NCBI GenBank assembly: GCA_902536935.1
Contig: CACAZM010000019.1
Coordinates: 1 to 35,843 of the forward strand
Reading direction: 5' to 3'
Length of the DNA: 35,843 nucleotides
Origin: an uncultured Bacteroidota bacterium
GTDB taxonomy: Bacteria; Bacteroidota; Bacteroidia; Flavobacteriales; Flavobacteriaceae
Positions within the stretch are counted from its first letter, which is position 1, and every line of letters begins with the position of its first letter. The translations under genes and the position numbers were made by a program. This document shows, one piece after another, positions 16,437-25,260 of this stretch. Below the pieces are notes generated by a model. It made no database searches. It saw only the letters and a list, made by a program, of their open reading frames with translations, and was not told the DNA's origin.

Positions 16437-17834
16437 ATGAAGTACACACTACAGACACATCATCGCAAATTGCTCATCGATACCACGACGCCTGTCAATA
16501 TGTATTTGAAAGTCAGAGACAATTTCCCAAACAGTATACTGTTGGAAAGCTCGGACTATGGAGTCAACGATAACAGTGTGGCCTATATCTGTTTTAATCC
16601 CATTGCAGAAATCAAGCTCCAAAATGAGATATTGTCCATGCGCTATCCCGATGGGAAATCCAAACAAATCCAACTGGCAGAAAACGAGCGAGTGGCCAAG
16701 TATTGCACTGATTTTGCCAAGCAGTTTACAGGGAATTTTAAATCCGAAAGATTTGTATCCAACGGCTTGTTTGGCTTTACCTCCTACGATTCTGTCCAGC
16801 ATTTTGAAGACATTCAGTTTTCGCAAAAAGAAGAAGATGTTAATATTCCGCAACTGTATTATGCGCTTTTTCAAAACGTCATTGCCATCAATGTTTTCAA
16901 CAATGAGGCACATCTCTATGCGCATTGTTATCAGGCCGAGAGTAATCTAGATGAGGTTGTTGCCGTTTTACAAGTGCAAAACCCTACAACGCATTCTTTT
17001 TTACGTCAAGGTGAACCTCAATCCAATTTGACAGATGATGAATTTGTCGAACTTATCAAAAAGGGAATTTATCATTGCTATCGCGGGGATGTATTTCAGA
17101 TTGTGTTGTCACGACGCTTTTCCCAACCATTTGCTGGGGATGACTTCACCCTATATCGTGTTCTTCGGTCGGTCAACCCATCCCCTTATTTATTTTATTT
17201 TGATTTTGGGGATTACCAAATTTTTGGCAGCTCACCCGAAGCACAGTTGGTTGTTAAGGATGGAAAAGCAGAGATTCATCCGATTGCGGGTACCTTTCGA
17301 AGAACGGGCAATGACAAGCAAGATGCCAAGCGTGCCAAGGAGCTTGCAAAAGACCAAAAAGAAAATAGCGAGCATGTGATGCTCGTCGATTTGGCAAGAA
17401 ACGATCTCAGTCGAAATGGCAATCAAGTGAAGGTTGAAAAAAACAGAGAAATTCAATTCTATTCCCACGTTATTCACCTTGTATCAAAGGTTACGGCAAT
17501 GAAAAAAGAAAACCGAGACACCATGGAAATTGTAGCTGACACCTTCCCTGCTGGAACGCTGAGTGGAGCACCTAAACATCGAGCGATGCAGCTCATCGAT
17601 GAATACGAAAATCGAAGTCGTGCTTTTTATGGAGGTGCAATCGGATTTATGGACTTTGACGGCAATTACAATCATGCCATTATCATTCGTTCTTTTTTGA
17701 GTAAAAATAATGTCTTGCACTATCAAGCTGGTGCTGGGGTGGTGTCGGAGTCCAAACCCGAAAATGAATTACAAGAAGTCTATAACAAACTGGGGGCTCT
17801 AAACAAGGCCTTAGAAGAAGCTGAAAAACTATAA
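16437..17834 (+). CDS. trpE: Anthranilate synthase component I
   Basis: Converts chorismate plus ammonia (from TrpG) to anthranilate; 465 aa from the ATG at 16437. The N-terminal domain has the LLES element (residues 35-38) that forms the tryptophan feedback site in characterised TrpE. The C-terminal chorismate-binding domain has FQIVLSRRFSQPF, the IAGTFRRTG segment, HVMLVDLARNDLSR and the PAGTLSGAPKHRAM block. It is first in the operon and separated from trpG by 2 nt. The LLES motif and the Trp-codon leader both fit anthranilate rather than aminodeoxychorismate synthesis. Confidence 0.97.
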   Translation: MKYTLQTHHRKLLIDTTTPVNMYLKVRDNFPNSILLESSDYGVNDNSVAYICFNPIAEIKLQNEILSMRYPDGKSKQIQLAENERVAKYCTDFAKQFTGNFKSERFVSNGLFGFTSYDSVQHFEDIQFSQKEEDVNIPQLYYALFQNVIAINVFNNEAHLYAHCYQAESNLDEVVAVLQVQNPTTHSFLRQGEPQSNLTDDEFVELIKKGIYHCYRGDVFQIVLSRRFSQPFAGDDFTLYRVLRSVNPSPYLFYFDFGDYQIFGSSPEAQLVVKDGKAEIHPIAGTFRRTGNDKQDAKRAKELAKDQKENSEHVMLVDLARNDLSRNGNQVKVEKNREIQFYSHVIHLVSKVTAMKKENRDTMEIVADTFPAGTLSGAPKHRAMQLIDEYENRSRAFYGGAIGFMDFDGNYNHAIIIRSFLSKNNVLHYQAGAGVVSESKPENELQEVYNKLGALNKALEEAEKL

Positions 17835-17836
17835 TT

Positions 17837-18397
17837 ATGCACATACTTGTCATTGATAATTACGATTCTTTTACCTACAATTTGGTGCATTATCTCGAAG
17901 ACCTCGATTGTGCGGTAACCGTAAAGCGAAACGACCAATTGACGATCGAAGAGGTGGCGGATTATGATAAAATCGTATTATCTCCTGGCCCAGGGATCCC
18001 CGACGAAGCAGGACTGTTAAAACCCGTCGTCTCCGCCTATGCAAAAACAAAGCCAATTTTGGGAGTTTGTTTAGGACATCAAGCTATCGGCGAAGTTTTT
18101 GGTGGTACCCTGACCAACCTCGACAAGGTCTATCATGGCGTAGCAACCCCCATTCAAGTTCTTATCGATGACCCACTTTTTGCTGGCTTGGGCATGCAAT
18201 TTGAAGTTGGACGTTATCACTCTTGGGTTGTCGAAAAGCCCTTGCCTGATGAGCTTGTCCTTTTGGCAGAGGAAGACCATGGGCAAGTGATGGCGATGAA
18301 ACATAAGGAGTACGACATTTATGGCGTTCAATTTCACCCCGAGTCCATTTTAAGCCCCGAGGGAAAGCAATTGTTGAACAATTGGTTAAAGATGTAA
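17837..18397 (+). CDS. trpG: Anthranilate synthase component II (glutamine amidotransferase)
   Basis: Class I glutamine amidotransferase of 186 aa that feeds ammonia to TrpE. The catalytic triad is visible: Cys78 in LGVCLGHQAIGE, and His167 and Glu169 in VQFHPESILS. LSPGPGIPDEAG forms the oxyanion-side loop. It is one base from trpD. In some bacteria the same subunit also serves PabB; nothing here tells whether this one is shared. Confidence 0.97.
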   Translation: MHILVIDNYDSFTYNLVHYLEDLDCAVTVKRNDQLTIEEVADYDKIVLSPGPGIPDEAGLLKPVVSAYAKTKPILGVCLGHQAIGEVFGGTLTNLDKVYHGVATPIQVLIDDPLFAGLGMQFEVGRYHSWVVEKPLPDELVLLAEEDHGQVMAMKHKEYDIYGVQFHPESILSPEGKQLLNNWLKM

Positions 18398-18398
18398 A

Positions 18399-19394
18399 AT
18401 GAAAGCGATATTAGAAAAACGAATCCAGAATCAGAGCTTAACAAAAGACGAGGCCAAAAATACCTTGCTTGACATTGGGCAAGGTAAATGCAATTCGCAT
18501 CAAGTGGCAGCATTTTTAACCACCTACATGATGAGCCCAATTACGGTTGACGAGCTTTCCGGTTTTCGTGCTGCTCTGCTAGACCTTTGTGTTGCCATTG
18601 ACTTGTCGGACTATGACCCCATCGACCTATGTGGCACCGGCGGAGACGGAAAAGACACCTTTAACATCTCTACGCTTGCCTCTTTTGTGACGGCTGGTGC
18701 TGGAATCGCTGTAGCAAAACATGGAAACTACGGTGTTTCTTCTTCCTGTGGGTCGAGTAATGTGATGGAACAGTTGGGTATTCGATTTTCGAATGAACAA
18801 GACTTTTTGCGAAACTGCATTGAAAAGGCAGGGATTTGTATTCTTCATGCACCTTTATTTCACCCCGCCATGAAACATGTTGCACCCATTCGACGTGATC
18901 TCGGATTGAAAACCTTTTTTAATATACTCGGACCACTAGTGAATCCATCTAAGCCCAACAAACAAATGGTGGGCGTATTTAACCTAGAACTTCAACGAAT
19001 TTATCGCTATGTCTTGGAAGAAACCAACCAACAATACAGCATACTCCATGCCTTAGATGGCTATGATGAAATCTCCCTCACAGGCGACACAAAAGTGGTG
19101 TCGAACAGTGGAACTGCCACGATCAACGCGGCTAGCTTTGGCTTGAATAAACTAGAATCCTCACAAATCGGGGGTGGTGATTCGGTAGATGATGCTGCTA
19201 CTATTTTTATGGGTGTGTTGGAAGGCAAAAGCACAGAAGCGCAAAAACACGTGGTTTGTGCCAACGCTGGTATTGCCATCGCCACTGCCAAAGCATGCAA
19301 TAGTCAAGAGGGCTATGCCCATGCTGTGGAATCGATCGAATCGGGCAAAGCACTTCAAGCACTGCAAACTCTTCAACAACTCAGCGCAAAATGA
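18399..19394 (+). CDS. trpD: Anthranilate phosphoribosyltransferase
   Basis: Transfers phosphoribose from PRPP to anthranilate; 331 aa. The PRPP-binding GTGGDGKDTFNIST loop is at residues 79-92, with KHGNYGVSSSCGSSNVME (anthranilate and Mg contacts) after it and the LGPLVNPSKPNKQMVGV segment further on. The stop overlaps the trpC start by 4 bp (ATGA), suggesting translational coupling. Confidence 0.97.
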   Translation: MKAILEKRIQNQSLTKDEAKNTLLDIGQGKCNSHQVAAFLTTYMMSPITVDELSGFRAALLDLCVAIDLSDYDPIDLCGTGGDGKDTFNISTLASFVTAGAGIAVAKHGNYGVSSSCGSSNVMEQLGIRFSNEQDFLRNCIEKAGICILHAPLFHPAMKHVAPIRRDLGLKTFFNILGPLVNPSKPNKQMVGVFNLELQRIYRYVLEETNQQYSILHALDGYDEISLTGDTKVVSNSGTATINAASFGLNKLESSQIGGGDSVDDAATIFMGVLEGKSTEAQKHVVCANAGIAIATAKACNSQEGYAHAVESIESGKALQALQTLQQLSAK

Positions 19395-20173
19395 ACATCC
19401 TTCAACATATTGTAAACGATATTCAAAAGGACTTGGTGCTTAAAAAGCAAATTGTTCCAATCGACCGCCTTGAGTCCAGTCCGCTATTTGAACGGCAGAC
19501 CAATTCTCTACGTCAACGTATAGTTGAAACAGAAGGAATCATCGCAGAACACAAACGTCGATCTCCCTCTAAGCAAAACATCAATTTTGGTCTTCGACTG
19601 GCCGATGTCGCACAGGGCTATGCATCAGCAGGTGTGGCAGGAATGTCAGTGCTGACCAATAACCAGTATTTTGGTGGTTCGATCGAAGACTTACTTCTCG
19701 CACGACAGGCCTGCGAACTTCCCCTATTGCGAAAAGAATTTATTGTCAATGAATACCAAGTTGTAGAAGCCAAGGCTAATGGAGCGGATGCGATTTTACT
19801 GATCGCGGCTTGTTTAAAAAGACAAGACATTCAAACCCTTTCTACACTTGCACAGCAGCTCGGAATGGAGGTTTTATTGGAGGTTCACAATGCAGATGAA
19901 TTGGAGAAGTCCATCATGCCATCTATCGATATGATCGGGGTAAACAACAGAGATCTCACTAGCTTTAGCGTCAATCTGGAAACAAGTAAATCCTTGGTCG
20001 ATCAAATCCCAACCGAATTTGTCAAATTGTCGGAAAGTGGACTCACCTTAGCAGAAAGTGTTTTCGAACTACGTGATTGTGGATACCAAGGATTTTTAAT
20101 GGGGGAACACTTTATGAAAACTGATAACCCCGGAGTATCGGCACAAAACTTTATCAAATCACTCAGCAAATGA
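19391..20173 (+). CDS. trpC: Indole-3-glycerol-phosphate synthase
   Basis: Closes the indole ring from CdRP; 260 aa, TIM barrel, encoded separately from TrpF. Catalytic segments: EHKRRSPSKQNI (Glu-Lys pair), LLRKEFIVNEYQV with its Lys, EVHNADELE, IGVNNRDL and LSESGL. Both ends overlap neighbours by 4 bp (ATGA with trpD and with trpF). Confidence 0.97.
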   Translation: MNILQHIVNDIQKDLVLKKQIVPIDRLESSPLFERQTNSLRQRIVETEGIIAEHKRRSPSKQNINFGLRLADVAQGYASAGVAGMSVLTNNQYFGGSIEDLLLARQACELPLLRKEFIVNEYQVVEAKANGADAILLIAACLKRQDIQTLSTLAQQLGMEVLLEVHNADELEKSIMPSIDMIGVNNRDLTSFSVNLETSKSLVDQIPTEFVKLSESGLTLAESVFELRDCGYQGFLMGEHFMKTDNPGVSAQNFIKSLSK

Positions 20174-20781
20174 AACTCAAAGTTTGTGGCATGCGGGAAA
20201 CGAAAAATATAAAGGCTTTGGCGAGTCTCCAGCCCGATTATATGGGTTTTATCTTTTGGGAAACTTCCAAACGATATTGTACGACGATTCCGTCTGACAT
20301 TCCCAAAGCCATCAAAAAAGTAGGGGTATTTGTCGACGAAACAACAGAGCAGATCAAAGCAAAAGTTAAATTATTTGGACTTGATGCCGTTCAACTCCAT
20401 GGCGACGAAAGCACGAAACAATGCGCTGCCTTATTGAACTTATGCGAAGTGATTAAGGCCTTTCGGATTGGCCCTGATTTTGATTTTAAACAACTTACTC
20501 CCTATCAAGACCATTGCACCTATTTTTTGTTTGACACCCAAGGTCCACTCCCTGGTGGGAATGGTACTGCATTTGACTGGGAACTACTGATGGGCTACGC
20601 ATTAGATACGCCTTTTTTTCTCAGCGGAGGCATCGGTCTAGGTCATGTGGATGCAATTGCTGAAATTCGCAAACGCAATCTACCAATTTATGCATTGGAC
20701 GTAAACAGTCAGTTTGAATGTGAGCCAGGCGTAAAAAAAATTGAAGTGATTAAAGAATTTAAACAACGTGTACAGCTATGA
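20170..20781 (+). CDS. trpF: Phosphoribosylanthranilate isomerase
   Basis: Amadori rearrangement of PRA to CdRP; 203 aa. KVCGMRE at residues 4-10 carries the catalytic Cys, with the VGVFVDE strand, VQLHGDES, the FDTQGPLPGGNG loop carrying the catalytic Asp, and FLSGGIGLGHV for phosphate binding. It overlaps trpC and trpB by 4 bp each. Confidence 0.97.
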   Translation: MKLKVCGMRETKNIKALASLQPDYMGFIFWETSKRYCTTIPSDIPKAIKKVGVFVDETTEQIKAKVKLFGLDAVQLHGDESTKQCAALLNLCEVIKAFRIGPDFDFKQLTPYQDHCTYFLFDTQGPLPGGNGTAFDWELLMGYALDTPFFLSGGIGLGHVDAIAEIRKRNLPIYALDVNSQFECEPGVKKIEVIKEFKQRVQL

Positions 20782-21959
20782 GTTATCATGTGAATGAAAA
20801 AGGATATTATGGAGATTTCGGAGGGGCATACATTCCTGAAATGCTCTATCCCAATGTAGAGGAATTGAGACAAAGTTATTTAGAAATTACAGCACAAGCG
20901 GATTTCAAATCTGAATTCGACCAGCTCCTACGCGACTATGTCGGTCGGCCAACTCCACTCTACTATGCTTATCGACTATCGGAAAAATACAACACCAAAA
21001 TCTATCTCAAGCGAGAAGACCTTTGTCATACGGGAGCGCACAAAATTAACAATACCATCGGTCAAATCTTGGTCGCAAAACGATTGGGAAAAAACCGAAT
21101 CATCGCGGAAACTGGCGCAGGACAACATGGGGTTGCCACGGCGACGGTCTGTGCGCTTATGGGAATTCAATGCGTTGTGTACATGGGTGAACTGGACATC
21201 AAACGCCAAGCACCAAATGTAGCACGCATGAAAATGCTCGGTGCAGAAGTACGCGCTGCTCAATCGGGTAGTAAGACACTCAAGGATGCGACCAACGAAG
21301 CTATCCGCGATTGGATCAACAACCCTGTGGATACACACTATATCATTGGTTCTGTGGTTGGGCCTCACCCCTATCCTGATATGGTTGCTCGTTTTCAAGC
21401 GGTCATCAGTGAGGAGTGCAAAGTTCAACTCCTAGAAGCAGAAGGTCGTGACTATCCCGATCATGTGGTCGCTTGTGTGGGTGGTGGTAGCAATGCTGCT
21501 GGCTTATACTATCATTATCTCGATGACAAACGCGTGAATATCATCGCCGTTGAAGCGGCTGGTAAAGGAATTGACACTGGTGAAAGTGCAGCCACATCAG
21601 CCCTTGGAAAAGAGGGGATTATACACGGAAGCAAAACCCTACTGATGCAAACCGAAGATGGGCAGATTACTGAGCCCTACTCCATTTCTGCTGGGCTAGA
21701 TTATCCAGGTGTTGGTCCCATGCATGCGCATCTGTTTCGATCGAAACGTGCAGAGTTTATCTCCATTCCAGACCAAGAAGCGATGGATTGGGGACTCACC
21801 CTATCCCAAACTGAAGGGATTATCCCTGCGATTGAAACCGCACATGCCTTTGCTGTTTTAGATGAGCGGGTGTTTGAACCCAATGAGATCGTATTGTTTA
21901 ATTGCTCGGGGCGAGGTGACAAAGATCTGGATACCTATATTGATTATTTTAAATTGTAA
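20778..21959 (+). CDS. trpB: Tryptophan synthase beta subunit
   Basis: PLP enzyme that condenses indole and serine; 393 aa, TrpB1 type as expected next to trpA. The N-terminus GDFGGAYIPEMLYP, the PLP lysine Lys89 in HTGAHKINN, the EDL-type substrate loop (ETGAGQHGVATA) and the GGGSNA phosphate cup are all present. It overlaps trpF by 4 bp and shares one base with trpA (TAATG). Confidence 0.98.
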   Translation: MSYHVNEKGYYGDFGGAYIPEMLYPNVEELRQSYLEITAQADFKSEFDQLLRDYVGRPTPLYYAYRLSEKYNTKIYLKREDLCHTGAHKINNTIGQILVAKRLGKNRIIAETGAGQHGVATATVCALMGIQCVVYMGELDIKRQAPNVARMKMLGAEVRAAQSGSKTLKDATNEAIRDWINNPVDTHYIIGSVVGPHPYPDMVARFQAVISEECKVQLLEAEGRDYPDHVVACVGGGSNAAGLYYHYLDDKRVNIIAVEAAGKGIDTGESAATSALGKEGIIHGSKTLLMQTEDGQITEPYSISAGLDYPGVGPMHAHLFRSKRAEFISIPDQEAMDWGLTLSQTEGIIPAIETAHAFAVLDERVFEPNEIVLFNCSGRGDKDLDTYIDYFKL

Positions 21960-22720
21960 TGAATCGAATCAACCAAACGCTAAACCAAGACAAAAAACTT
22001 TTATCTATCTACTTCACAGCGGGCTTTCCCAAGCTTGGGGATACGGTGCCAATTTTGGAACAATTGCAAGAAGCAGATGTGGATATGATCGAATTGGGAC
22101 TCCCGTTTTCTGATCCGCTTGCCGATGGGCCTACCATACAGGAAAGCTCTACCCAAGCCCTACGTAATGGAATGACCACCGACAAACTCTTTACCCAACT
22201 CGAAGGCATTCGTGACCGCATTCATGTTCCTATGATTGTGATGGGATATTTTAATCCTATGATGCAGTATGGGGTTGAATGCTTTTGCAAACGATGCCAA
22301 GAAGTGGGTATCGACGGGCTTATCATCCCAGACCTACCAGCAGATGTCTATCACGAGCAATACCAAAGCTTATTTCAGCAATATGGGTTACTCAATATGT
22401 TTTTGATTACACCTCAAACTCCTGAAGAACGCATTCGTTATATCGACCAAGTGTCAGAAGGCTTTATCTATATGGTCTCGAGTGCAGCAACCACTGGTGC
22501 ACAAGGGAGTTTTGGAGACACTCAACAACACTATTTTCAACGAATCGCTGACATGAAACTCCAATCCAAACTCCTTGTCGGGTTTGGAATCAGCAATGCA
22601 GAAACCTATAAAGCGGCAGTAACCCATAGCCAAGGCGCGATCATTGGCTCGGCTTTTATCAAGCACTTGGAAGCAAATGGCAACCAAAGTGTGCAAGAGT
22701 TTGTCAAGACCATTCGGTAG
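21959..22720 (+). CDS. trpA: Tryptophan synthase alpha subunit
   Basis: Cleaves indole-3-glycerol phosphate to indole, channelled to TrpB; 253 aa. Catalytic Glu45 and Asp56 lie in DMIELGLPFSDPLADGPTIQ, matching E. coli Glu49 and Asp60. YMVSSAATTGAQGSF is the mobile loop and VGFGIS a phosphate loop. Last gene of the operon; a GC-rich stem-loop follows within 30 bp. Confidence 0.98.
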   Translation: MNRINQTLNQDKKLLSIYFTAGFPKLGDTVPILEQLQEADVDMIELGLPFSDPLADGPTIQESSTQALRNGMTTDKLFTQLEGIRDRIHVPMIVMGYFNPMMQYGVECFCKRCQEVGIDGLIIPDLPADVYHEQYQSLFQQYGLLNMFLITPQTPEERIRYIDQVSEGFIYMVSSAATTGAQGSFGDTQQHYFQRIADMKLQSKLLVGFGISNAETYKAAVTHSQGAIIGSAFIKHLEANGNQSVQEFVKTIR

Positions 22721-22725
22721 GTAAA

Positions 22726-22744
22726 CCTGCCTGCCGTAGGCAGG
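22726..22744. repeat. Stem-loop element CCTGCCT-N5-AGGCAGG after trpA
   Basis: CCTGCCTGCCGTAGGCAGG: 7-bp perfect arms and a GCCGT loop, far more GC-rich than its surroundings, between convergent trpA and yaaA. It resembles dispersed intergenic palindromes I recall from other flavobacterial genomes. No T run follows, so it may be a repeat with transcript-end function rather than a simple terminator. Only one copy was noticed in the window. Confidence 0.5.
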
Positions 22745-22810
22745 AGTGACAAACGGACTCTTTTGACTCTAGTTACTTTGCCTTGTGGTTAGTGAGTTTG
22801 GTAAATATGA

Positions 22811-23572
22811 TTAGCGCACAAACACAGGTGCAGTAGGGTCGGTCGTGTGCTCTTCACTATAGCGGTAGCCGTCAATATCAAAGCCCAATACATTATCGGC
22901 AGTTTGGGCATTGGTATCTATGAGGTAGCGCGCCATTAATCCTCTGGCTTTTTTGGCATAAAAAGAAATGATTTTTAGCGTACCGTTTTTGTAATCTTTA
23001 AATATAGGTTCAATCACGTTGGCATCTAAATCGACGAGTGAAACAGCAGAGGCATATTCCTTACTTGCTAGGTTCACGACACACTCATCGGTTTGGAGTT
23101 CGCGATTGAGTTGAGCAGTAATTTTGTCTTGCCAAAACCCATACAAGTTTTTGCTGCCATTCACTGCAAAAGAAGTACCCATTTCCAAACGGTAGGGCTG
23201 CATGAGATCAAAAGGCTTGAGCACGCCATAAAGACCTGAAAGGATTCGCAAGCTATTATTTAGCGTGTCCCATTTTCCTTCATCGATCGTATAGGCATCA
23301 AGACCTGTATAAACATCTCCATCAAAAGCATACACCGCAGGGCGGGCATTATCGACTGTAAAAGGGACCGAAAAGCTTTGGTTTCGTGTCCAATTGAGCT
23401 CGGCGAGTTTGTCAGAAATTCCCATGAGTGCCTTTAGCTCGGCAGGTGATTTTTTTCGCAAAGCCTTATTAAGGGTAGCCGCTTCCTGAACAAAAACGGG
23501 TTGGCTACAAGTGGCATGCGGCAGTGGGCTTTCGTAATTCAAAGACTTGGCGGGGGATACTAAAAGTTTCAT
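22811..23572 (-). CDS. yaaA: YaaA-family peroxide stress protein
   Basis: A 253-aa member of the YaaA (DUF328) family. It starts MKLLVSPAKSLNY and includes LRILSGLYGVLKPFDLMQPYRLEMG, a block conserved throughout the family, and SFYAKKARGLMARYL near the C-terminus. In E. coli YaaA lowers free iron and damage during peroxide stress and can bind DNA; the molecular role here is inferred from that. It lies 85 bp downstream of rluD with a promoter of its own in the gap. Confidence 0.93.
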   Translation of the reverse strand: MKLLVSPAKSLNYESPLPHATCSQPVFVQEAATLNKALRKKSPAELKALMGISDKLAELNWTRNQSFSVPFTVDNARPAVYAFDGDVYTGLDAYTIDEGKWDTLNNSLRILSGLYGVLKPFDLMQPYRLEMGTSFAVNGSKNLYGFWQDKITAQLNRELQTDECVVNLASKEYASAVSLVDLDANVIEPIFKDYKNGTLKIISFYAKKARGLMARYLIDTNAQTADNVLGFDIDGYRYSEEHTTDPTAPVFVR

Positions 23573-23588
23573 ATCAACAGCTTTTGGT

Positions 23589-23620
23589 CAAAAATAATAA
23601 GGGTTTTTGGGATAGGCAAG
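23589..23620 (-). promoter_or_regulatory. yaaA promoter
   Basis: Minus-strand CTTG (23617-23620), 20-nt spacer, TATTTTTG (23589-23596), 16 nt before the yaaA ATG. Confidence 0.6.
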
Positions 23621-23657
23621 TTCCAGATATTCAAAGTGTTAATTATAAATTGAATAC

Positions 23658-24677
23658 TTAGTCCAATCTATGCTTAGAGTAGTGTCGCCATTTATCTATG
23701 GCAGTAAACATATCGTTGGGCAGGGGTGCTTCAAATGACATCGGGTTACCAGTAACGGGATGCGCAAAGCCAAGGGTTTGGGCGTGAAGTGCTTGGCGTG
23801 GGAGTAGTTTAAAGCAATTGTCCACAAACTGTTTGTATTTTGTAAAAGTGGTACCTTTTAAAATGTGATCACCCCCATAACGCGCATCACTAAAAAGCGT
23901 GTGACCTATTGACTTCAGATGCGCTCGAATCTGATGGGTACGTCCTGTTTTTAGTTTGCAACGAAGCAAAGTGGTGTACCCAAAGCGTTCGACCACTTCA
24001 TAGTGGGTGATGGCTTCTTTGCCTTGGTCTCCATCGGGGAACACTGTCATCAACAATCGGTTTTTGGGATCTCTACCAATATGTCCTTCAATTGTGCCTT
24101 TGTCATCCAGAACATCGCCCCAGACCAATGCGAGATAGCTACGCTCAGAAGTTTTGTTAAAAAACTGTTTAGCTAAGTGTGCCATCGCCTGTTCTGTTTT
24201 GGCAATTACGAGCAAGCCACTGGTGTCTTTATCAATCCGATGTACCAAACCGGGTCTTTCATTGGCATTTAAAGGCAAAGACTCAAAATGATGCAACAGG
24301 GCATTGAGCAGCGTGCCACTGTAATTTCCATGACCGGGATGAACAACCATGCCTGCGGCTTTATTGACCACAACTAAGATATCATCTTCATAGACTATAT
24401 CAAGGGGAATGTCTTCTCCTACGAGTAAGTTTTCATAAGGAGGATGAGCAAACAAAACTTGCACCTTATCTCCCCCTTTGACCTTATAGTTGGATTTGAC
24501 GGCTAGGTCGTTGACATGGACACTCCCAGCTTTGGCTGCCTGTTGAATTTTGTTGCGAGTGGCATTTTCAATGCGATTCATTAAAAACTTATCGATGCGC
24601 AGGGGTTGCTGTCCACTGTCGGCCGTAAAAGCATAATGCTCATAAAGCGAATCGTCTTGGTCCCGTGTTTCCATCAT
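23658..24677 (-). CDS. rluD: Ribosomal large subunit pseudouridine synthase, RluD family
   Basis: Pseudouridylates 23S rRNA in the family prototype (positions 1911, 1915 and 1917 in E. coli). 339 aa: N-terminal S4 RNA-binding domain (about residues 25-85, RIDKFLMNRI...GSVHVNDLAVKSNYKVKGGD) and the RluA-type catalytic domain with HRIDKDTSG containing nucleophile Asp149, and LKTGRTHQIRAH. The first ATG (24677) overlaps the stop of the PASTA gene as ATGA, so that start is chosen. Whether the target is exactly the RluD sites is inferred from family resemblance. Confidence 0.92.
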   Translation of the reverse strand: MMETRDQDDSLYEHYAFTADSGQQPLRIDKFLMNRIENATRNKIQQAAKAGSVHVNDLAVKSNYKVKGGDKVQVLFAHPPYENLLVGEDIPLDIVYEDDILVVVNKAAGMVVHPGHGNYSGTLLNALLHHFESLPLNANERPGLVHRIDKDTSGLLVIAKTEQAMAHLAKQFFNKTSERSYLALVWGDVLDDKGTIEGHIGRDPKNRLLMTVFPDGDQGKEAITHYEVVERFGYTTLLRCKLKTGRTHQIRAHLKSIGHTLFSDARYGGDHILKGTTFTKYKQFVDNCFKLLPRQALHAQTLGFAHPVTGNPMSFEAPLPNDMFTAIDKWRHYSKHRLD

Positions 24678-25231
24678 CGGGCTCGTCTTCCATTTCCGAG
24701 AACCAAATCGACTTTGGACGATTTTGGGATTTTAGCGCCAGGGTCAATCTCATCGCCTTCAAAGCGCAAAGCCAAAACCATATCTTTACCGATATTATTG
24801 CGATAACTAATGTTTCCGACCTCCAATCCAACAGCACGCAAAGAGGATACCGCATTGCGATAGGTTACTTGAACCACATTGGGCACAGATACTTTTCGAT
24901 AGGTAGATGGGTTTAGCGTGAGGTAAATTTTACGTCCACGCTTGACTTCATCATGGGCTCGAGGTTGGTGTTCTATAATGGATAGTGGGGCGATTTCGGG
25001 ATTAAATTGGGTGGAGTCAATAACTTCAAAATTTAGTCCCAAATCAAAAAGTAAATCTTCTGCCTCCGCTAGAGGAATTTGATAAAGATCTGGCACTTCA
25101 ATCAAACTGTTTTGTCGGGTGTGAAAGTGTAGCACCAAAAACAATAAAAAAACCAAACCAATACCAATCACACCCGCTTTTAGGAGTGCCATGAAAAAGG
25201 ATTTACTGATAAAAAACTGAAGTCGTCGCAT
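24674..25231 (-). CDS. PASTA-domain membrane protein
   Basis: A 185-aa protein from the ATG at 25231: short basic N-terminus, one transmembrane segment (about residues 17-36), then two PASTA repeats outside the membrane (about 44-108, starting IEVPDLYQIPLAEAEDLL, and 115-180, starting VSVPNVVQVTYRNAVSSL). PASTA units in other bacteria bind peptidoglycan fragments, usually on Ser/Thr kinases or penicillin-binding proteins; here no kinase or transpeptidase domain is attached. It is divergent from ddl (peptidoglycan precursor synthesis) across 29 bp and translationally coupled to rluD. A wall-sensing or scaffold role is inference. Confidence 0.85.
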   Translation of the reverse strand: MRRLQFFISKSFFMALLKAGVIGIGLVFLLFLVLHFHTRQNSLIEVPDLYQIPLAEAEDLLFDLGLNFEVIDSTQFNPEIAPLSIIEHQPRAHDEVKRGRKIYLTLNPSTYRKVSVPNVVQVTYRNAVSSLRAVGLEVGNISYRNNIGKDMVLALRFEGDEIDPGAKIPKSSKVDLVLGNGRRAR

Positions 25232-25236
25232 TCGGT

Positions 25237-25244
25237 CAAAATTA
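25237..25244 (-). promoter_or_regulatory. -7 element 5 nt before the PASTA gene
   Basis: Minus-strand TAATTTTG with 5 nt to the ATG at 25231. Any -33 box would lie in or next to the divergent ddl start; none is clear. Confidence 0.45.
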
Positions 25245-25248
25245 ATGA

Positions 25249-25256
25249 TATTTTTG
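25249..25256 (+). promoter_or_regulatory. -7 element 4 nt before ddl
   Basis: TATTTTTG with 4 nt to the ddl ATG at 25261; the -33 region falls within the PASTA gene and is not a good match. Confidence 0.45.
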
Positions 25257-25260
25257 TCAA

